Part shown: in pieces, positions 56,986 through 64,000 of the stretch
Position numbering within the stretch: position 1 is the stretch's first letter
How the letters are laid out: every line of letters starts with the position of its first letter
Source: Protonemura montana
Lineage: Eukaryota > Arthropoda > Insecta > Plecoptera > Nemouridae
Assembly (NCBI GenBank): GCA_947568835.1
Contig: OX387606.1
Location: 20,995,225 to 21,059,224 of the forward strand
Direction: 5' to 3'
DNA length: 64,000 bases
Program-made: the position numbers and the translations under genes
Notes under the pieces: model-generated
The model's input: the letters and a program-made list of their open reading frames with translations, nothing else
The model's database searches: none
Told to the model about the DNA's origin: nothing

Positions 56986-59900
56986 AACGCCTCGCAATGG
57001 GCGTGCGCTGTCGTGTAATGTTACATTGTTGCCGGATCATAACAAACGCGCCGACTTTTATAACAGATTGCTCGGTCTCGGTAGGTGAAAGGTTCTCAAT
57101 CTTCCACCCACCCAACCACCCACCCATGGAACGGAATCGTACGCCCGCCGGAAAAACGTCATCACGTGATGTAACAAATGCATCCCCCGGTTTGTCTCTC
57201 TCTCCCTCCCTCTCGCTCGCTCATATCCTCGGCTTCGCGTGGAAAAACCTTATTTTTGTGTCGAATCTATCTTGCTCCTTCTGATTTATTATGCTCGGCA
57301 GTCTGGTGCGATGAATCACCCTCGACCTCGTCGTGTGACTGATGGTGGCGCGCTCCGGCGGCAGGCTGCGCCGGGAAAACAAAATCTTAGCGCAATCGTT
57401 CCCTAGAAGGCCGTGTACTCTGCACTAAACCACAGGTTATTCCCGTAGGGTCGTTATTACCGCGGGATCATTATTCCCGTAGACTTGTCATCGGTTTGGG
57501 ATACAATTTGAGGTGATATAATGATAAGCTACGTTTGGGACATATGTTAAAGTTTCAACAGAAATGCTGGTACTACTCGACTCAGTGAGTCGAGAGTCTT
57601 GACAACAACTGATTCTGTATAATTTTTCATTTTATGGTTTTCATTTTATATTTGATGCAGTGCTTGGCAAGGTAGATGAAGGCGTTTATTTCCTTTGCCC
57701 TTTTACAGTGGGTTGTGTAACATGTTCTGTAACATATACCGAAATCTTTGATGTGCTGATGAACCATTGAATCTTTAACTTAATTCTTACCGCCAAGAAG
57801 TATCATTCTTACTTGATTTGCACTGAAAGACAAGTGCGAATCGCACTCAAGATCAACCGCAATTGATGCTGTTTCGGTTCAGACGACGAGATGCCGAACG
57901 ACTAAGTAATGTGTGTAAACCTTTTTTAAGAACCACCAACATGTATATAAAGACTAAATGGCTTGAATTACTAACGGGATAACCAGTGAAATCCGCAGAT
58001 TTCATTTTAGATAATTCGGTCGTCCTGCAGAACCCGTTCAGGACACAGGCGTCCGTTTTCCTGCAACTTTGCACCCCGGGGGTCGCCGATATGCAAGGAG
58101 CGAGCCACTCATCAATAAGGCCGCTATCAGTATGCATTACAAACATGATAATACATGCATCCACTCTGTTTGAAATGCTAATTTTTCTCTGCGCCGTCGC
58201 GCGCTCAGGCTGGCAAGCGCGCGAGCGGCGTCCCCATTACGCAGGAAGTTGACTAAGGGGAGCCCGTCGTCGAAACCCGGCGCGCCGGAAGCCCGGAGTT
58301 ACGAAATGTGAGACAGGAAACATTACGCGATTTCGTGCAGCGCCATTTTAAAAAGCTGCGTTCGCTTTGTTTGCGCGAAGGGGTGTGCGTTTAGGAAACA
58401 TGGCGTATGCAAACTACATTGCCTTGAGTTCATGCATTAAATCATAAACTCATTAAATCTAACTCTGTTTTTCAGTGTCGTCCGCTTGCAAAATATGTTT
58501 TCAAGTGCAACCATCTTCTTTGTCTTCGCCCTCGTTTTATTTTCAAAACTCCAAACAACGCGTTTCTTTCCCCTTTTATCTTTTTTCCGCTCTTTCTTCG
58601 TTACAGTTTTCTCGGTAGTATTTTCTTGAGGGCCTCGTACCACGGCCAACGGGAACTCGGTCAATTATTTTTCTTCCTGGAATGGTTATAAAGAAAAATA
58701 ACGGACTACACGAAGGACTATATAAATAATTAGTTTAATATCTTTTATCCGACGTCTCGTTGATGCGATTTCCATATTTTAATAATCTTTCCCTCGCCCT
58801 TTGCGCATGCTCTCAACTCTCTCAACTCGGCTTAAGCAAGGGGTAACAAGATGAATGCACGTATCAAGGGCTCAGACAAGTTATGGGGCATTTTATGAAG
58901 CAGTAACGAGGATGTAAAAGATGACAAAACGACTCCACATATTTCAAGTCTGCTGAACTTTATGTGGATGGATGGTTGTGTAAGGGGGTTGGTGAGGGGG
59001 TTCTCTTATAATAAGGTGGGGGGGGGGGGGGTTGACATGTAGATATGATTTATTCCCAGTGTTTTGGGCAAACGATCGTCCAATGCGCAAATCGCCAACG
59101 TATAAAATCCAGTGCTTCACGTTCACAAAAAGCTGCGAAGGAATCTGTTCAGCTCTAGACGGGTCTGAATTGAAAGATAACGGCTTGGTTTTCATCGCTT
59201 CCTGACTAAACCGCGATCCTCCGGTATTGCTCACATACCTGCCCGATAAGTCACTAATAATTAGTCACTGACACCACAACCTCGGAGTCTCGCTACTCGC
59301 ACCTTGGTCTTGGTCTTGGTCTCGGTCACTCTGGATTTCAGACAGTGCTTGTGACGTAGTTTGGCAAGACCTGGAAAGCGGGACACTTAAAAGTTATCTA
59401 CGAGAAATGGGCGACATCCTCAGCCTCTAAAATTACTGCATAAGAAATTACATATTACTTGAGACAAGACCCAACCATTTTGAAAACACCTTCCTATATG
59501 TATCTGTCAATAATAACCTGCTGTCACTCTGTGTTCATGTCTCTAGAGCTAGGTACAGTGAAACAAGTACCCAGTATTGTATTTAAACGGTCCGTGATCG
59601 TTTTCTTCGGATCAGTGTTTGTTCGGTTAAACAAGAAAAGTTTAGTTCCAATCGCCGAAATCCAAGCGCCCTGCCGCGGTTCACGCATCCTTTTCAGGAC
59701 CTCGTGGCCGCTGAATGGATTATCCTGACATCTCCTGGAATCCCTTGGGCAGGGGTCGGAAAGATCCTGTGGAGTGAGGGGGGGGGGGGGGAGGCTGCAA
59801 AGACATGCAAAGCAGATTCAGTCGGAGCGTTCGCCGCTCCACGAGAAGAGTTCGCATTATGCGAACAGGGTGAATGCAAAGGCGGCCATCACGAGACCAT

Positions 59901-62708
59901 CTCAGCTGGAAACGAATTTTACGATGGTAAAAATATCTAAAAAAAATAAAAAAATTTCATTTTCCTGTGTGGCATGTGCAGTCGTACCAACTACCAGCCA
60001 ACCACATCCTCTGCAAACACATTTGTTATGTGAATGTAGATATAGATATATAAAACATTCATGCCAACATCGCGGCGACGGTATACTTGCCAGAGTAATT
60101 TATGTCTTATTGCCTTTTTTTTTTGTATAACCGAGCAGCCTTTTGACTTTTGAATTTATATTTTGCATAGAATGTTTGCGTAAAGTTGGGAACTACATTC
60201 GCGGAACGGGACGTCTTCTATTTATTAAGGAAGCTTCCTCCTTTTCTTCGGCTTTCAGGGTGCACTTTGAATAGGAGCGCCTTTCCGTGGCTGCCATTAA
60301 AATTGTAATTTGTTCCATATTTTGCATCGAGCTGGCAACTCTTTTTGTCGAGAAACGCGCGCTTAGCACTCAGTGCTTTGCAATTAAAATGCGCTCTCTC
60401 ATTTTTGCAAACATCTTTGCAACAAGCATCTGTGAGAAAAGCTCTGCGAGGAAAAGTATTCACATTTCTAAAGGATCGAGATTTAAATTAAACACCAACT
60501 GCAGGTAAAATTGACCAGGTTTTGTGAAATAGTGTTAACTCGCATGGCACGTTTTGAGGTGGCTCGTGTAGGCAATGTCACTTTAGTGTGGGCAATATCA
60601 ATTTAATGCAGGAAATTCACCGGCTTAGCTTACAGGGACAGCGTCAAAAATTCGTGCAAGACGATGGAAAATCAAAATAAATTATGAATTAAAATGGATA
60701 GTTGGCAGGCTTACCAAAGGCCGTCACGTTTCGGTCCCAAAATCAATGCTCTGTGTTCATGTGCTGGACAAAAATCTAGCTCGATTCTATCATCAGAACT
60801 CGTAGGAACACGTTTGATAAAACTTTGGGCGACCGCTGTTTCACTTGCGTTATAAATAAGTTTAGCTAAAGTGATTTCCCGTAAACTTCTTTCGATACTT
60901 TGTCTTCACCAAAAACCGTCCAAATGTTGTCAGAAATTCTACCACAGACAATGTGGCCATGCATTTGCTGCCCCGTTAAAAGGAATAGAGCTATAATACC
61001 ACTATACAAATTTGTAAATCTTGAATAGTGAGCTAATTTTCTAAACAATTTAGCTGAACCACGCAGGGGTCTGAGTTGAAAATATAGAAAATGTTCCTAA
61101 AAATATATTTAAAATTTGAGAAACCAATTGGCCGGATTGAGGACAAACACAATCACTTCACAAGTGATTGATTTTTTATTAAAATATAATTTATGAACTT
61201 TTTTGAGCGATTTGTATTGATTCTATTTGGGTTAGAACATTTGAATTTGACGTCGCTTCTTTTGCTACGTTCATCAAATACACAAATTGTTGTTGTTTTT
61301 TTTTTTTTTTTGGAAGGGCGTCAGGATAAATTTGTTTCAAAACAAATAAATGACTTATAAAATAAAACGTGTTTAAGAAAATAACTCGAATGTTTCCCAC
61401 ATTGAATTTCATTTCGTTCCTTCTAGCATCCTCTTGTTCGCAAACAAATGCTCCAGGCACCTTGAAATATCTCATAGCCGGTGAACTTCACACGCATCAA
61501 TCCACCAGCAGCAATGTTTGTGCTCGATGCGTGTATTCTGCGTGCCAAACATCTACGCACATGCGCCAGCCAATGGGAACAGGTCTTTGATATTAAATCC
61601 CCGTGCATATCTCATGTAACCGAGCAATTATTTGATCGTGATCTGAGCAATCTAACAGAGCGTACTCATTTATCTTTGTGCTCGAGCGGGCCCGACAGTC
61701 GATACCTCGTTGCGCATTTGACTTTGCTGAAAGAGGCCCGTGCGATATGACATTTAATTAATATTACCCCCCCACACAGGTGAAGGAAGCCCTGCGCCAT
61801 ACGGGGGGGTGAGTGGATTATAGCGAGGTACGCGTGCGGGGACGACAAGTGCGTTTGTCGAGGGTGCGTAAGGTGTAGCCCCTTCACGCAACGGCGATAT
61901 GAACAAATGCTCAGCCTCCTACCAAATCTGTACCTTGCCCGTTGCTGGTATCGAGAGATACGAGATTTCTGACAGGCAAATTTTTGTAATTAAAATAGAA
62001 AAAAATGTTAGTTATCTGATTGTAAAGTGACACATTTCCGCCTCGTTGTAGTTGCAATGTAATTTTACCCCGCGAAAGCTGGTAATAAAATGCATTAATT
62101 AATTTCTTGCAGATGCATTAAGAAATGCAAAGAAAGGTTTGGGAAAATGTCACCACAGTTCACGAGCTCGATGAACATTATGCTCATTTAAGGTCTTTTC
62201 CGAGGTGAAAGAGAAAATCCAGCGTTGCAGAAAGACACCAATTTGCAATTGAAACAAATCCACAGACGAAACAATTATTTTTACCTCAATTAGACAAACG
62301 CGCGTACTTAAATATCTCTCAAAGATCAAAGAATGATCTTGTGCATTGCGTACGAGCCAGATAATACCGCCATTATGGAGAAAGACATGCGTGCTGCCAA
62401 AAAAACCCGGGTCCCGTTGCAATTTCCTCGCGATCCCAGAAAGCTCCAGCCAAGTGTGCACAGGGCTGCTACCTTTGTGTGCAGCTGCGATCGTCGCGCG
62501 TACCGAATTTTAAGTCGCTGCTCGCGGCCCTAATTGGTGGCTTAATTGGAGGCATTATTGTACGAAGCCACGCCGAGTTCCCTCCGCGCAGGGTGGCCAA
62601 CCTAGCCGCCCCGTGGAGAGTCGCGACACCGCGACGAGTGGCAATCCTGCTCGTTCTGTCGGACATGTTGGTACCAGTGGAGGCGGCGCGTTCGTCGCTG
62701 GCAGTTCA

Positions 62709-62758
62709 CTATGTTGGACTATGTTGAACTTTGCTGGACTATACTGGACTTTGTTGGA
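62709..62758. repeat. 10-bp tandem repeat, 5 copies
   Basis: Five units of the form CT(A/T)TG(T/C)TGGA, slightly diverged from one another. Confidence 0.85.
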
Positions 62759-63958
62759 CAGGAGAGTGGTCAAGTTTACGGCAGAAATCCCAAGCTGGCA
62801 TGGTACGGTGAAACGCATTCATGGTGCAATTAGTCACTTTCTGGATGTAGACAGGTGCTAGTTACTGCTTTGAACTGATTTGCATGCCATGGAATTCTCG
62901 TACAGGTGGTCATATCCATGCTTTTATACTAAGACTTTAGAGAAAAGAACAAGACGTTGTAATACCGATGCCATATTGTCGAAAATATTTTAAAAAAAAT
63001 GTCAACAAGTCACTCAAACCTTTACACCCCTGAAGCTAATCTCTCCTGATTGCGCGGCATCGCAGTTTCGGGCTAAACAGGCGGCGACCAGGATGCAGAT
63101 TTATCCCATCTCTTGGGCCCCACTAGAGCTCTCTGCTCTCTGCTCCCCTCACCCATCCTCCCCCCGTCAAACCTTGTACCACCCGATAAAGCTGATCGCT
63201 CGACTGAGAATAACTCGCAAATTAGATTTTAATTGCGTTTTCTCCAATGCTTCATTTCCGTTGGCGTCCCTGGCAGCTCTTGGCGCCCCCCCCCCCCCCC
63301 TCCCTTACCCCCCTCCCACAACCCACCCAGACATTAGATCGGAGGTACGCGATATAGGCGCGGAGAAATTATCTGTGAAATTCCGAGCAAGAGTGTTTTG
63401 AAAGTTGTTCGGGAAACCGCGGAATTATCGGCAGGGAAAAGCGCTGCAGATTATCTCATTGGACGCTTTTTTTTTGTAAACCTTGGGGTATTTCCTAGTG
63501 GCATAATTCACTTCATATGTTACCTTAAAAAGAGGAAACAAGGGAACTGCAGGAGTCATATTTTGTAGGGACGGGGTTTTGTGATTAGTGCACAGATTGG
63601 GATGAGAATTTTTTCGATTTTTTAATGCTTTTAACTGAACATTCTTTATTTCCATAGGGAGGGGTACCAAGGAACAACTTCTTAACGTAAGTCTAAAATT
63701 TAATATGCTATTTCTCTTCCTTTATCATGTGAACCTTGAATCTATAAAAAAAAGGCATGAACACAAGAATATCACAAACACAAATATAAAAAATATAAAA
63801 AAAACACAAAAACAACAAGTAGACATGAGTCTTAAAACAACAACACGAATATAAGGGTCGCCGCGCAATATAAAACCGTTCACGCCCCAACGACATTCGT
63901 CTCGTCCCACCCACCTGTGTGGGACGCCCGAAGTCAGGAGTCAGGAAGGACTAAGTAG

Positions 63959-63985
63959 CAAGGAGCGTAAGGAGCGTAAGGAGCT
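63959..63985. repeat. 9-bp tandem repeat near the right edge
   Basis: About three units of AAGGAGCGT. Confidence 0.85.
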
Positions 63986-64000
63986 CGCACCTACGCACAT

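Larger units (their letters stand above)
54475..64000. other. Gene-poor spacer to the right edge
   Basis: I find no exon with combined frame, splice and homology support. Contents are homopolymers (G19 at 54850, C13 at 56635, G14 at 59018, G14 at 59778, C15 at 63286), small tandem repeats at 56958, 62709 and 63959, and T/A-rich DNA. The longest frames (55651-55965, 59774-60130 and 62150-62461) are not recognisable. Confidence 0.55.

Overview
The window is nuclear DNA from an animal, most likely an arthropod and probably an insect or other hexapod. The evidence is spliced genes with canonical GT-AG introns, a single-exon chemoreceptor of the insect gustatory-receptor type, a TATA plus TCAGTT promoter of arthropod style, and SINE-like elements built from tRNA-like and 5S-rRNA-like heads. 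There are no bacterial genes, no CRISPR array and no intact transposase or reverse transcriptase. The species cannot be told from the sequence.

Left end (1-3600): a minus-strand gene enters from beyond the window. Its first two coding exons (3536-3467 and 3297-2953) encode a signal peptide and the start of a glycosylated luminal domain resembling TM7SF3. The rest of that gene lies to the left, outside the window, and the space between holds a 53-bp tandem array and two SINE-like elements.

Centre (3904-32071): this is one large plus-strand gene. By hand splicing I recover 15 coding exons whose phases join without a break to 1,354 codons plus a stop. The product is an ANKS1-type adaptor (ankyrin repeats, proline-rich middle, two SAM domains, C-terminal PTB domain). 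It is head-to-head with the TM7SF3-like gene across about 0.3-0.37 kb, which must hold both promoters. Its introns carry a 92-bp tandem array derived from 5S rRNA, a 5S-headed SINE and a tRNA-cored element.

Right half (32.1-64 kb): gene-poor. The only solid gene is a minus-strand intronless gustatory-receptor-like gene (42946-44172). Two weaker signs of other plus-strand genes are a coding-looking first exon with a good donor (34586-34700) and a TATA/Inr promoter (about 39968-40005) followed by a small open exon (40512-40577). Either may start a gene continuing to the right. The remainder is AT-rich spacer, microsatellites, unusually many G or C homopolymers of 12 or more, a GC-rich block of unknown origin, and further copies of the repeats seen on the left.

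The most unusual item is a family of short elements with terminal inverted repeats of about 44-48 bp around a tRNA-like core, seen at 862-1130, 7605-7905, 47857-48115, 50534-50670 and 54324-54474.
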